DNA of 64,000 nt, taken from an uncultured Lachnospiraceae bacterium. GTDB lineage: Bacteria > Bacillota > Clostridia > Lachnospirales > Lachnospiraceae. The DNA is taken from NCBI GenBank assembly GCA_910579275.1, contig CAJTTO010000007.1:1-64000 (forward strand). Direction: 5' to 3'. A program made the position numbers and the translations under genes. This document shows positions 1 through 8,344 of this stretch, in pieces. Every line of letters begins with the position of its first letter. Within the stretch, counting starts at the first letter, position 1. The notes under the pieces were generated by a model. The model did not search any database and had not been told where the DNA came from. It saw nothing but the letters and a program-made list of their open reading frames with translations.

Positions 1-293
1 TTACTTTTTAAAGGTTTTGTTCTCTGAACAATTCTCTCGCATCCAATGGATGCTTTTCATTTAGAATTTTCAGGGTTGCATTACTGTTTATTTGTCAAGG
101 TTCACCATTTTGTGCTTGTCCAATAAGCGACAGCTTTTAGAGTTTACCACATCGCTCTACACTCTGTCAAGCACTTTTTTATTTTTTTGAATAAAACATT
201 TCTTACAAAAAGCTTATTCCATCGTCTCATTTCTGACGACGAAAATTATATTACCACTTCATTTATCATCTGTCAACAGCAAAATACAAATTT
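1..293 (-). promoter_or_regulatory. Probable rRNA operon promoter and leader region
   Basis: No protein gene is visible here. On the minus strand there is a strong sigma-A promoter: TTGACA (forward 165-170), an 18-base spacer and TAAACT (141-146) preceded by TG. Transcription would run left, out of the window. The leader downstream contains GAACCTTGACAAATAAACAG (forward about 93-112), which resembles the motif GAACCTTGAAAACTAAACA often found ahead of clostridial 16S rRNA genes. I infer an rRNA operon starting just left of base 1; the rRNA itself is not in view, so a tRNA or another highly expressed gene is possible. Confidence 0.5.
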
Positions 294-1286
294 TTACAAG
301 AAATCTTTTCGAAATTTTACAACAAACTGATTCTTCAATATCAAAAACTCATCTAACTGTTTTAATGTATAAAATAACACAGCCCTTGCCTCAAATTCTT
401 CCCGGCTTTCAGGAAGCGATTCACTTTTCATATCTAAAAGTGTTTTCTCCAGTATAGACAGAAGTTCGCACACATCATTATCCCGATGATATTGTTCTTC
501 TATCTCATCAAAAAATTTTGCGACCTGCATTGTCTGAACCGGAAGCGTATTTATCATGACAATACTTTTGTATATGTTCCTAAGAACCCTGCTCTGGTTT
601 TCCCGCATTCTTATATAATCCAGCTCATAAGAGGACTGGCTCAAAATTGTATTGTTCCAGTTTCTGAGTGCCGACTCCTTTGCAAGCCGTATCTTGTCGT
701 CAAGCCGTTCAAAGCAGTCAGAATGGTAATCCGTCTTATCCTCACGTCTTAAATTTACTGCCATCCTATGTATGATTCCTTTTATCTCATCATCGACCTG
801 CCTTGAAAATCTGTCAAACTCGTCCTCTCTTCTTCGCAAATGAAGGTTGATGAGAATTCCGAAGGCTGTCCCTACTATAAACAACAGCATTTCATTAAAA
901 ACAATCTGCTGGTCAAAACGCTGTTCTGTCAAAAAATGGGAAATCAACACAGAATCCATGGCAATTGCTTCCCCCCAGCCCGCATTGAGGCATAAAAAGG
1001 AAAAAAAGAAAAGATAAATGACAAATGCCCCGACAGAAAACCCAAATAATTTGTAACACAAAAACGCTATCATCAATGCACATAAAAAAGCCAGACCTCT
1101 GTTCGCGGCTGTTCTCAATGTTTCGCGCTTTGTATTCTGGATACTTAAAACAGTTATTATTCCTGCCGTAACGGCATAGTTCAGCCCCAGCAGATTTGCC
1201 GTCAAGATAGACAATACTGCTGCCAGGGCTGTTTTAAACGCTTTTGTTATATGAAATCCTTTTATGAACGCTTCTATTCTATGCAT
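294..1286 (-). CDS. Aromatic acid exporter/FUSC-family membrane protein
   Basis: A 330-residue protein whose first ~150 residues form about four to five hydrophobic segments, followed by a charged, helical cytoplasmic domain. This layout matches the aromatic acid exporter family (ArAE_1, formerly DUF939) of Firmicutes, whose members are thought to export aromatic acids or similar anions; no substrate can be read from sequence. The start ATG lies 6 bases after the thioredoxin stop, so the two genes are probably co-transcribed leftward. The membrane half comes first, as usual for the family. Family assignment is reasonably firm; function in this organism is inference. Confidence 0.72.
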   Translation of the reverse strand: MHRIEAFIKGFHITKAFKTALAAVLSILTANLLGLNYAVTAGIITVLSIQNTKRETLRTAANRGLAFLCALMIAFLCYKLFGFSVGAFVIYLFFFSFLCLNAGWGEAIAMDSVLISHFLTEQRFDQQIVFNEMLLFIVGTAFGILINLHLRRREDEFDRFSRQVDDEIKGIIHRMAVNLRREDKTDYHSDCFERLDDKIRLAKESALRNWNNTILSQSSYELDYIRMRENQSRVLRNIYKSIVMINTLPVQTMQVAKFFDEIEEQYHRDNDVCELLSILEKTLLDMKSESLPESREEFEARAVLFYTLKQLDEFLILKNQFVVKFRKDFL

Positions 1287-1292
1287 CTGTGG

Positions 1293-1604
1293 TTATGCCT
1301 TCATAAAATTAATGACTTCTGCTTTCGATTTCGCCCCAACTGATGTGGAAACCGGCTCGCCATTCTTAAACAGGATAAGTGTCGGAATTGACATTACCCT
1401 GTATTTCAGGGCAATCGTATCTGCCTCGTCCGTGTTTACTTTACAAATTTTAACATCAGTGACCTCTGCTGCAATTTCGTCAATAATCGGCGAAAGCATC
1501 TTGCATGGTCCACACCACGGTGCCCAGAAATCTACCAAAACAGGAATTTCTGATTTTTTTACCTCCTGTTCGAAGTTTGCTTCTGTCAAATGAATAACTG
1601 CCAT
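1293..1604 (-). CDS. trxA: Thioredoxin
   Basis: A 103-residue cytoplasmic thioredoxin that reduces protein disulphides. The active site W-C-G-P-C is at residues 30-34, preceded by the typical VLVDFWAP strand, and the cis-proline loop (SIPTLILF) is at about residue 74. Length is standard. The start ATG has AGGAAGG upstream. It is the first gene of a short leftward unit with the exporter-type membrane protein at 294-1286. A probable promoter lies at 1660-1689. The product is unambiguous. Confidence 0.96.
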   Translation of the reverse strand: MAVIHLTEANFEQEVKKSEIPVLVDFWAPWCGPCKMLSPIIDEIAAEVTDVKICKVNTDEADTIALKYRVMSIPTLILFKNGEPVSTSVGAKSKAEVINFMKA

Positions 1605-1652
1605 CTCACTACCTTCCTTTCGTACTCTGTGTTTTCCAAATATTTTATTTAC

Positions 1653-1689
1653 ATATACTAGTATATCATTTTTACCAGAAAACAGTAAA
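1653..1689 (-). promoter_or_regulatory. Putative trxA promoter with palindrome
   Basis: On the minus strand TTTACT (forward 1684-1689), an 18-base spacer and TATACT (forward 1660-1665) form a plausible sigma-A promoter. The -10 element lies inside a perfect 14-base palindrome, atatactagtatat (1653-1666), which could be an operator or simply an AT-rich coincidence. Confidence 0.45.
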
Positions 1690-1693
1690 CTAT

Positions 1694-2959
1694 TTATTGT
1701 TTGTTTTCTCCATTTAATACCATTGCAATAATGTGTGCCAACGGATCACATGAATTCATTGCTTCCTCTACTGTATTTGTCTGCGATCCAAGCTCTATCA
1801 GCATGCTCTTGGGTCTGTAATGAAGATTATACCGATATCCTTTTAGGTAAATCCGCCTTGTAAGCCCCGGATAAAATTCTTCTGCCGCCAGCTGCAGCTG
1901 AAAGGAAAGCGATAAATTATCCTGCACATATGGATTGGGCAGGTTGTTCAGCGCCCCCAGTTCCCTTGTATAACACAATCCGTTAAAAAACATAAATTTG
2001 GCCATTGTCTTATTTTGAATCGTAGTAACAAGTCTCGTGTCAGCGTTTGTCTGGTCTCTATGTAAGTCTATCATAACTTCAATAGACGGATTTTCCGCAA
2101 GTACCTTATCAAGTCCCACCATCGCGTTGGAATATGCATAATCCCTGCTTTCCACATCATACTCACCTGTATGGTGCAGTACATTAAACCCGTATTTTGT
2201 TCTGAGGATATCACATAGGTGCTCACCTACACCTACAATAGATGTCGATGAATCCCCCTCCGTGGAATCTATGTATGTCTCCTGAGAATGCGTATGATAT
2301 ACAAGAATCTGAACATTGCTGTTGTCCTGTTTTAACGACGCATCAAATCCCATCAGCGTATCATATTGAAGCTGTTCCTCTTTCACCTGTGTCGTTGCAT
2401 CCACGGAATAAAATGTTTCCCTAACAAATCCCGTGTCCCGCAGCTGCTGTCTGGAATACTGCGCGGCAGGTGCCTGCACTGGTACAAACGTTCCTGTCGC
2501 CGCCGTGTTTTCTGCCAGCACAGCCTGTTCAAGTTCCTGATAGGCATTGTCCCTGTTAAGGTTCTCTGTTTCTGCATCGGATATTATCGGCGCATCATTT
2601 GCCAGCGGGGAGTCACCAGCCGCCGTAGCAGACATATCCAATCCAGACTGCTGCAAATATTCTGTCAGATATACCTCATTATCATCTTCCTTGATTATGC
2701 ACATTTCCAGCGGCATATCTTTGTAAAACTGATACATTATTTTTTCACCAAGATTTCTTTTTTCCCAATTTCCGCCAATGTATAGTGAATAGGGATGATA
2801 CAATGCAATACCTTGGTTTAAAGCCGCATTATATATTCTGTCCCCTAACATTTCACTGTTTTTTATATCACTAATGGCACGCATAAAAAGCTGCAGCGAG
2901 ATAATGATAAATATCGCAATAAATATCCACTGTCGCCTGACTTTATAATTAATATTCAC
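1694..2959 (-). CDS. spoIIP: Stage II sporulation protein P
   Basis: SpoIIP, the cell-wall amidase/endopeptidase that with SpoIID and SpoIIM thins septal peptidoglycan so the mother cell can engulf the forespore. A single N-terminal membrane anchor (WIFIAIFIIISLQLF) is followed by an acidic linker and the catalytic domain, with the diagnostic ILVYHTHSQETY motif, MIDLHRD and ELGSQTNT near the C-terminus. I chose the GTG at 2959 because GGGGG lies about 7 bases upstream; an in-frame GTG at 3022, right after the gpr stop, would add 21 polar residues ahead of the anchor. It lies just downstream of gpr, as in most Clostridia, and is probably co-transcribed with it. Confidence 0.92.
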   Translation of the reverse strand: MNINYKVRRQWIFIAIFIIISLQLFMRAISDIKNSEMLGDRIYNAALNQGIALYHPYSLYIGGNWEKRNLGEKIMYQFYKDMPLEMCIIKEDDNEVYLTEYLQQSGLDMSATAAGDSPLANDAPIISDAETENLNRDNAYQELEQAVLAENTAATGTFVPVQAPAAQYSRQQLRDTGFVRETFYSVDATTQVKEEQLQYDTLMGFDASLKQDNSNVQILVYHTHSQETYIDSTEGDSSTSIVGVGEHLCDILRTKYGFNVLHHTGEYDVESRDYAYSNAMVGLDKVLAENPSIEVMIDLHRDQTNADTRLVTTIQNKTMAKFMFFNGLCYTRELGALNNLPNPYVQDNLSLSFQLQLAAEEFYPGLTRRIYLKGYRYNLHYRPKSMLIELGSQTNTVEEAMNSCDPLAHIIAMVLNGENKQ

Positions 2960-3027
2960 ACACGAACCCCCATCTGCCTGCTTTTGCAGGCGCACTAATT
3001 GGTCATCCGCCTCGGCGGGCACTCCAA

Positions 3028-3975
3028 TCAGGATGGTGAAATGCCCTTTTCACACGAAACTTCCTGCTCCATATCCAAGGCAATATTAATTGCTTCTGAT
3101 AGTGTAAAACTAAGCCTTTTTGTAGTTTCATCAATATTTTTGGATGTTACATACATATTATGCAGCTGTGTATCAGCACTATTCCTGAAATAATCCAGTG
3201 ACGCCTTGCCGCCGTCATATTCTTCAGATAATTTTTCAAGGGCGTCCGAAACGATTGTTCCCGCATCCACCACCATGGGAATTCCTATTGCAATCACTGG
3301 AATCCCCAAGCTTTCTTTTGTAAGGGCATTTCTGTGGTTTCCCACACCTGATCCTGGATGGATGCCTGTGTCTGTAATCTGAATCGTCCGGTTCAGTCTT
3401 TTTGTGCTTCTCGCTGCAAGCGCATCTATTACTATTACTATGTCAGGTGTTGTCTCTTTTATTACTCCTTTTATGATTTCAGCAGTTTCCATGCCCGTCT
3501 TTGCCATTACTCCGGGGACAAGTGCACTAATCTGATGTATTTTGGATGCCCTGTATGCCTGACGTCCATATTCTCTTATGATGTGCCTTGTAATAAAAAG
3601 GTTGTCAACCGTACATGGTCCTAGTGAATCGGCAGTGACATCGCGGTTGCCAAGGCCGACTACCAATATTGATTTCTCCTCATTGATATCCGGAAGTACA
3701 TCTTTAAGCTGTCTTGCCAGTTCTTCCGAAATATCCCGGTGATAATCCTCATCACTTTCCTGCAGTGCAGGCGCTTCAAGGGTAATATATGTTCCCACTG
3801 GCTTTCCCATACTCTTTGCCGCATTTTTGCTCAGAATAACTACCTTTGAGATATGGACATCCTCCATGACATCATATTCGTCAATCGACACACCTCTCAT
3901 TTGCCCTGAAGCGCGCTTCCTGACACTTTCGGTTGCCTCCAGAGCCAAGTCTGTTCTTATCTGAAACTGCTGCAT
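3028..3975 (-). CDS. gpr: GPR germination endopeptidase
   Basis: The spore protease that degrades small acid-soluble proteins at germination. The N-terminal FQIRTDLALEA matches the propeptide/SASP-like segment where the zymogen is processed. Other family signatures are LVVGLGNRDVTADSLGP and HPGSGVGNHR. The ATG at 3975 has TGGGGGA six bases upstream; a TTG seven codons earlier is less likely. The gene is followed by spoIIP and lies divergent from rpsT, an order shared with Bacillus. It is expected to be sigma-G dependent in the forespore, but I could not identify a convincing sigma-G promoter by eye. Confidence 0.93.
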   Translation of the reverse strand: MQQFQIRTDLALEATESVRKRASGQMRGVSIDEYDVMEDVHISKVVILSKNAAKSMGKPVGTYITLEAPALQESDEDYHRDISEELARQLKDVLPDINEEKSILVVGLGNRDVTADSLGPCTVDNLFITRHIIREYGRQAYRASKIHQISALVPGVMAKTGMETAEIIKGVIKETTPDIVIVIDALAARSTKRLNRTIQITDTGIHPGSGVGNHRNALTKESLGIPVIAIGIPMVVDAGTIVSDALEKLSEEYDGGKASLDYFRNSADTQLHNMYVTSKNIDETTKRLSFTLSEAINIALDMEQEVSCEKGISPS

Positions 3976-4357
3976 ACCAAGTCCCCCAATCTTCAATACA
4001 TTTTCTTTATAGTCGTTTTTCAGTCACTCCATCTGCCGTGGGCAAACTGATGTTATGTTCACTCCGTTCCGGCAATGAGTACAAAAGTTTTTGTCTGCTG
4101 TCCATATTTTTTCATGAGCTTGGCAGTCGATGCTAAGTCCCAGCGGCAAGTGGTCAGCACACAAGTGTGAACGGTTACAACTGTTACTATTTTTTCTATT
4201 TTTTTTAAGAATATGTATTGACATATCAGATTCCATAAATTACAATATATAGGTATGTTTACATTAGTTCGTCCGTGTCCGGCTTCAATGGAACATAGCA
4301 TATAACTGTCCAACAGTTAACGTAGAAAAAACTTCGGAAAAATGGGAGGTGTCAAGC
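3976..4357. promoter_or_regulatory. gpr/rpsT divergent intergenic region with rpsT promoter
   Basis: A 380-base spacer between divergent genes. On the plus strand TTGACA (4218-4223), a 17-base spacer and TACAAT (4241-4246) make a near-consensus promoter, giving rpsT a leader of roughly 105 bases. S20 is autoregulated in other bacteria, so the leader may carry a control element, but no specific fold is convincing. The left half (4000-4200) has no gene. Confidence 0.75.
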
Positions 4358-4621
4358 ATGGCAAACATCAAATCTGCTAAAAAGAGAATTTTAGTCAACA
4401 GAACAAAGGCTGAAAGAAATAAAGCTATTAAGTCTGGTGTAAAGACCGCTATCAAGAAGGTTTACACAGCTGTAGAAGCAAATGACAAGGAAGCTGCTGC
4501 TGCTGCTTTATTAAACGCTACCAGCGTAATTGATAAGGCTACAACCAAGGGCGTATACCACAAGAATTATGCTTCCAGAAAAGTTTCTCGTTTATCCAAG
4601 GCTGTAAACCAGATGGCTTAA
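4358..4621 (+). CDS. rpsT: 30S ribosomal protein S20
   Basis: An 87-residue, lysine/alanine-rich ribosomal protein that binds 16S rRNA. It begins MANIKSAKKRI, the family signature, and ends with the typical helical tail. The ATG at 4358 has gggaggt at 4344-4350; an in-frame GTG three codons upstream overlaps that site and is not the start. The gene is monocistronic: promoter at 4218-4246 and terminator at 4651-4690. Confidence 0.98.
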   Translation: MANIKSAKKRILVNRTKAERNKAIKSGVKTAIKKVYTAVEANDKEAAAAALLNATSVIDKATTKGVYHKNYASRKVSRLSKAVNQMA

Positions 4622-4650
4622 GCTTGAATATACAAAGTTTCATATATAAT

Positions 4651-4690
4651 AAAAAACAACCCATACCGTCATGTGGGTTGTTTTTTATTT
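4651..4690. terminator. Bidirectional terminator after rpsT
   Basis: aaaaaacaacccat, a short loop, then atgtgggttgtttttt form a strong stem with T tracts on both sides. It ends rpsT on the plus strand and overlaps the last codons of the leftward gene ending at 4669, so it probably serves both. Confidence 0.9.
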
Positions 4691-4947
4691 TTTACATATT
4701 CATACTTTCCATTCATCCAGTCAATCGCTTCTGCAAGACCATCCTCGCTAAACGCAAAAAGTTCCGATATTTTTTCATCGTCCGGGGTTGCCTCAAATCC
4801 AAACGGTTCACTCCACAAGTATACTTTTAGTTTTTTCTCCTCCTCTATGGTTTCCATATGCAGCATAAAGCGAATTCCTTTATGGCTGCCTGTAAAATCT
4901 TCTTTTTTCACAAAATTCAGAGACAAAAAATCAGCCCTTGTAAGCAT
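4669..4947 (-). CDS. Small conserved-type protein, function unknown
   Basis: A 92-residue acidic protein with no recognised domain and no signal or membrane segment. The start ATG at 4947 has GGAGG at a good spacing, which supports it as real. It follows the HAD hydrolase by 17 bases and is probably translated from the same message. Its last codons (KNKKQPT) lie inside the bidirectional terminator stem. No function can be proposed. Confidence 0.65.
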   Translation of the reverse strand: MLTRADFLSLNFVKKEDFTGSHKGIRFMLHMETIEEEKKLKVYLWSEPFGFEATPDDEKISELFAFSEDGLAEAIDWMNGKYEYVKNKKQPT

Positions 4948-4964
4948 CGTCAGTCCTCCGTTTA

Positions 4965-5696
4965 TTATGGATTAATACCTGTCTGTGACAAAACCTCCAG
5001 CAGGGATCCGTTTTTCGATATATACTTATAATTAGGTTCTTTGCCTTCACGAAAAACAGGGTAACGGTTGATATAAAAACCGTCTATTCCCGCAGCCTCC
5101 GCTCCTGCCATATCCGACTTGATTTCATTCCCTATCATCAAGGACTGTTCCTTTTGCAGGCCATACCGCTCGCAGCAGATCTGATAAAATTCCGGATCCG
5201 GTTTCATACAGCTTTCATCCGAAGATATCAATATGCCATCAAAATAAGGCACCAGCCCCGTCATCTCAAGTTCCTGCCAGGTAAAGCTTCTCTGGGCATT
5301 AGACAACAGGTAAACGTTCTTTCCGTTCCTTTTCAGCCCTTCAAGACATGCTATGGTATCCGGAAACAGGCATAGATATATCAACGAAATGCGCCGAAAA
5401 CTCTCGCATAAAAACAATGTCTGTTCATCACTTATCTCATATCCGTTTGCGGCAAATACGTCCTTAAATACATCCTCAATACGGATTTCCGGCCATGCAT
5501 ATCTGCCTTGTTGTACTGGTTCATTCCTGTATTCACGTTCTATCGTTGTGTATAGTCTGCGAAATAATTTCCACTCAAAATGAAACCCTTGCTTTCTAAG
5601 CCACTTGGCATACTTTTTAAAAAAATTTTTGCTATGCTCATCTGTATGAATGTCAATAAGTGTTCCATATAAATCAAATATATAATTCTGATACAT
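4965..5696 (-). CDS. HAD-superfamily hydrolase
   Basis: A 243-residue haloacid-dehalogenase-type phosphatase. Motif I is DLYGTL near residue 9, motif II is LLSNAQ, the motif III lysine is in MKPDP, and motif IV is IGNEIKSDMAGAEAAG. The helical cap between motifs I and II is of the C1 type, as in phosphoglycolate phosphatase-like and pyrimidine 5'-nucleotidase-like enzymes. The substrate is not predictable. AGGAGGG precedes the ATG. It heads a short leftward pair with the 92-residue protein. Confidence 0.85.
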   Translation of the reverse strand: MYQNYIFDLYGTLIDIHTDEHSKNFFKKYAKWLRKQGFHFEWKLFRRLYTTIEREYRNEPVQQGRYAWPEIRIEDVFKDVFAANGYEISDEQTLFLCESFRRISLIYLCLFPDTIACLEGLKRNGKNVYLLSNAQRSFTWQELEMTGLVPYFDGILISSDESCMKPDPEFYQICCERYGLQKEQSLMIGNEIKSDMAGAEAAGIDGFYINRYPVFREGKEPNYKYISKNGSLLEVLSQTGINP

Positions 5697-5769
5697 TCTT
5701 ATCCCTCCTGCTCTCCTTCCGAACGCCCATGCCGTGCCGCATCAATACAAACAAAAGTTATTTCAATCC

Positions 5770-6690
5770 CTATAATATTATCTCATCCAAGTATACATTA
5801 TCATCAAAGTCAGGTATAAAACTTTCCTTCGCGGTACAGCCCTCCTGTATAAAAGCATTCTCCACACCAAGATCAACTGCATAATCTATCACTTTTTCAT
5901 ATTCCCTGCGTGTCACACATCTGCTAATCTCCGGAAAATTTTTCATCTTTTCTGGCGGCGTGTACTGATTCATAATGCTCATATAAATTGTATTCCCATA
6001 TGTTTCATATAAATATTTTATTACTGCCTTGGAATCCTTTGTGCAGCCTGGCATAACCATATGTCTTACAATTACGCCTTGTTTCATAAGCTCTTTTTGA
6101 AAAACAGCAGCGCCTGTCTGGCGAACCATCTCCTCAAGCGCCTTGGATGCCCATTCGAAATAATCCGGTGCATTCGAATAATTCGCAGATACTTGCGCAC
6201 TAAAATATTTCATATCCGGCAAATAGATGTCGATTAGTCCGTCCAACATGCGAAGCGTCTCTACACATTCATACCCCGATGTATTATAAACAATTGGAAT
6301 TGTCAGTTTTTTTGCTTTCGCCTGTCCAAGTGCCTCTGCAATCTGTGGCACGAAGTGTGTCGGCGTCACAAGGTTTATGTTTTCTGCTCCCTTTTCCTGC
6401 AAAAGCAGAAACAGTTCAGACAACTGCACTTCTGTCAGCTTTCTTCCCTTGCTGCCCAGCGCGATACTTCGGTTCTGACAGAACACACATTTTAAGGGAC
6501 ATCCCGAAAAAAATATCGTGCCCGAACCGTTTTGCCCACTGATACATGGTTCCTCCCACATATGCAGCGATGCCCTCGCAACCCGCACAACAGATTTTGC
6601 CCCACAGTACCCACTTGTCTTTGTCCTGTCAACTGTACACTTTCTGGGACAAAGTGTACAGTGTTTTTGCCCCATATTCATTGTGTGCAT
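5770..6690 (-). CDS. Radical SAM protein, PflA/PflX-like
   Basis: A 306-residue radical SAM enzyme. The [4Fe-4S]/SAM motif is GCPLKCVFCQ at about residues 69-78, followed by the SAM-binding region ENINLVTPTHF. An N-terminal cysteine cluster (CTLCPRKC and GYCGA) precedes it, as in the pyruvate-formate-lyase-activating-enzyme-related group (COG1313). Such proteins are annotated as activases, but most have no known substrate and no glycyl-radical enzyme is nearby. It lies 9 bases downstream of the 91-residue protein and is probably in one operon with it. Confidence 0.85.
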   Translation of the reverse strand: MHTMNMGQKHCTLCPRKCTVDRTKTSGYCGAKSVVRVARASLHMWEEPCISGQNGSGTIFFSGCPLKCVFCQNRSIALGSKGRKLTEVQLSELFLLLQEKGAENINLVTPTHFVPQIAEALGQAKAKKLTIPIVYNTSGYECVETLRMLDGLIDIYLPDMKYFSAQVSANYSNAPDYFEWASKALEEMVRQTGAAVFQKELMKQGVIVRHMVMPGCTKDSKAVIKYLYETYGNTIYMSIMNQYTPPEKMKNFPEISRCVTRREYEKVIDYAVDLGVENAFIQEGCTAKESFIPDFDDNVYLDEIIL

Positions 6691-6699
6691 ATCTGCCTT

Positions 6700-6975
6700 T
6701 TACAATTTATATATCAAATCATGGTTTATTTGTTTTGCATTTTTAATAATACTCTTTTCCTGCTCCTTGAGATAGAGCTGCAGCTGGGCAATTTCTCCTT
6801 CATCAAAACCTCTGGCATTCACTACATTTCTACTTGGGAGCACAATCTCCGCATAGTCATCCCGGCCATCCATCTTTCTCTCAAAGCACACATGAATTAC
6901 TTTCCCGCTTTTTCCGGGAAGCAGTCCTGTATGTGTCATTGTTACCTTATCACCATCATTTATTTTGATATCCAT
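6700..6975 (-). CDS. Small hypothetical protein
   Basis: A 91-residue protein with no recognised family. The N-terminal half (DGDKVTMTHTGLLPGKSGKV) reads like a small beta-barrel of the kind seen in KOW/SH3-like folds, and the C-terminal third is an amphipathic helix; this is only a visual impression. AAAAGGAGAG lies upstream of the ATG. The stop is 9 bases before the radical SAM gene, which suggests translational coupling. Confidence 0.6.
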   Translation of the reverse strand: MDIKINDGDKVTMTHTGLLPGKSGKVIHVCFERKMDGRDDYAEIVLPSRNVVNARGFDEGEIAQLQLYLKEQEKSIIKNAKQINHDLIYKL

Positions 6976-6994
6976 TGCGCCGCTCTCCTTTTAT

Positions 6995-7195
6995 TTATTC
7001 AATTGCACGAAACGTTTCTATTTCTGATACACGCATTTCAATTTGAATCATATTTTTCCGCCAGTCCAAATCATTTTCTCTTTCCTGATTATGCTGCCAA
7101 TCCCAGAATGTCCGTATGCCAAATACATTTGAAATTATCAGACCATCACCGCCCCACTTCATTTCCATTCCAATTCGTTGACAGTTTTCTTTATA
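6995..7195 (-). pseudogene. C-terminal fragment of an unidentified protein
   Basis: An open frame on the minus strand reads QRIGMEMKWGGDGLIISNVF, then GIRTFWDWQHNQ, and ends ETFRAIE at 6995. It is closed upstream by a stop at about 7196-7198, with no ribosome site. It could start at the ATG at 7168 (57 residues). The tone is that of a real protein C-terminus, so I read it as a decayed remnant. The family is not recognised. Confidence 0.35.
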
Positions 7196-7252
7196 TTATA
7201 ATATAAAACGTCACAAATTCAAAGTATAAATTTATAACAGGAGAAGAACAAG

Positions 7253-7407
7253 GTAACAGTTCAGCCCAGGACTTTGCATTTACTACAAAGTCTGTGAAAT
7301 AGCGTAGTGGCAGAGATGCATCAAGCCACGGTACGTGGCTTTGACACCACGAAGTGGTTTTGCATGGCTTGATGCCCGTAACAGGAAGCCGAAGACTGAA
7401 CTGTTAC
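7253..7407. repeat. Miniature inverted-repeat element, copy A
   Basis: A 155-base element bounded by perfect 12-base inverted ends, GTAACAGTTCAG (7253-7264) and CTGAACTGTTAC (7396-7407), with no open frame. A related copy in opposite orientation lies at 25744-25850. This copy carries about 47 extra bases containing a second copy of the gatgcatcaagcca arm, which makes a long internal hairpin with tggcttgatgc. It lies between the remnant at 6995 and the tpiA terminator. I infer a MITE or REP-like dispersed repeat. Confidence 0.7.
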
Positions 7408-7445
7408 GGAGCAAGCTGCTAATTCCCTTACGTACCCCTGCACAT

Positions 7446-7488
7446 AAAAGAACCAAGCATAGATACTTATATCCATGCCCGGTTCTTC
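7446..7488 (-). terminator. Terminator of the gap-pgk-tpiA operon
   Basis: On the minus strand AAGAACC...GCATGGATA pairs with TATCTATGC...GGTTCTT, followed by TTTTA. It lies about 25 bases past the tpiA stop. Confidence 0.8.
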
Positions 7489-7511
7489 ATCCTTGCCATA
7501 TGAAATAAAGC

Positions 7512-8261
7512 TTATTTGTAGTTGACAATTTTTCCAAAATCCGCCTTGAGACTTGCACCACCCACAAGACCACCATCAATATCCGGCTGTGCAAAAAGCT
7601 CTGCCGCATTTGCCGCACTTACAGATCCGCCGTACTGTATGCGCACCGCATCTGCTGTTGCCGCATCATACATTTCCGCGATGCAGTCACGGATGCCCTT
7701 GCAAACCTCCTGCGCCTGCTCTGTTGTCGCTGTCTTGCCTGTTCCGATAGCCCAGATTGGCTCATACGCAATAACCAGTTTCTTCACCTGTTCTGCCGTG
7801 ATGCCTACAAGGTCAGACTTAATCTGAAGTCTGATCCAGTCCATCGTAACGCCGGTCTCTCTCTGTTCAAGAGACTCACCACAGCAAAGAATGGGGGTAA
7901 GTCCATGTTCAAACGCTTTGGCAACTTTCTTATTGAGAAATGCGTCATCCTCCTTAAAGTAATCGCGGCGCTCAGAGTGCCCGATAATCACATATTTTAC
8001 ACCGGCATCCACAAGCATTCCCGGTGCGATTTCGCCTGTGAAAGCACCTTTCTCTTCGATGTACATATTCTCTGCGCCAACCTCAACGTTTGTTCCCTTT
8101 ACTGCTTCCACAACAGGCACAATGTCAATAGCAGGCACACAATACACTACGTCAACATCGTCCGTTTTGACCAGATCCTTTAACTCGTCCACCAATTTGA
8201 CAGCCTCACTGGGTGTCATATTCATTTTCCAGTTACCGGCCACAATCTTTCTTCTTGCCAT
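7512..8261 (-). CDS. tpiA: Triosephosphate isomerase
   Basis: A 249-residue TIM-barrel enzyme that interconverts dihydroxyacetone phosphate and glyceraldehyde 3-phosphate. The substrate lysine is in GNWKMN near residues 10-15, the catalytic histidine in IIGHSERR, and the catalytic glutamate with the mobile loop in AYEPIWAIGTGKTA. The phosphate-gripper QYGGSV is present. Length is standard. It is the last gene of the leftward glycolytic unit gap-pgk-tpiA and is followed by a terminator. AAGGAGAG precedes the ATG. Confidence 0.98.
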   Translation of the reverse strand: MARRKIVAGNWKMNMTPSEAVKLVDELKDLVKTDDVDVVYCVPAIDIVPVVEAVKGTNVEVGAENMYIEEKGAFTGEIAPGMLVDAGVKYVIIGHSERRDYFKEDDAFLNKKVAKAFEHGLTPILCCGESLEQRETGVTMDWIRLQIKSDLVGITAEQVKKLVIAYEPIWAIGTGKTATTEQAQEVCKGIRDCIAEMYDAATADAVRIQYGGSVSAANAAELFAQPDIDGGLVGGASLKADFGKIVNYK

Positions 8262-8344
8262 CTTATCTGCTCTCCTTAATATACAATTTAAAACTTTCAG
8301 ACCATGAACATTTATGTCCCTTGGTTACCCTCAAATTTTGTTTC

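Noticed and set aside
2366..2785. A 139-codon plus-strand frame inside spoIIP
   Set aside because: Cysteine-rich antisense reading of a well-supported gene.
2977..2993. Hairpin gcctgcttttgcaggc between gpr and spoIIP as a terminator
   Set aside because: No T tract follows on the minus strand; it is more likely incidental or a minor translational element ahead of the spoIIP start.
4021..4200. Third copy of the miniature repeat near gtgaacggttacaactgttac
   Set aside because: Only the end-like motif is shared; the core block with gcatggcttgatg is absent.
6532..7206. A 224-codon plus-strand frame
   Set aside because: It lies antisense to the radical SAM gene and the 91-residue gene, both of which have ribosome sites and sensible sequences.
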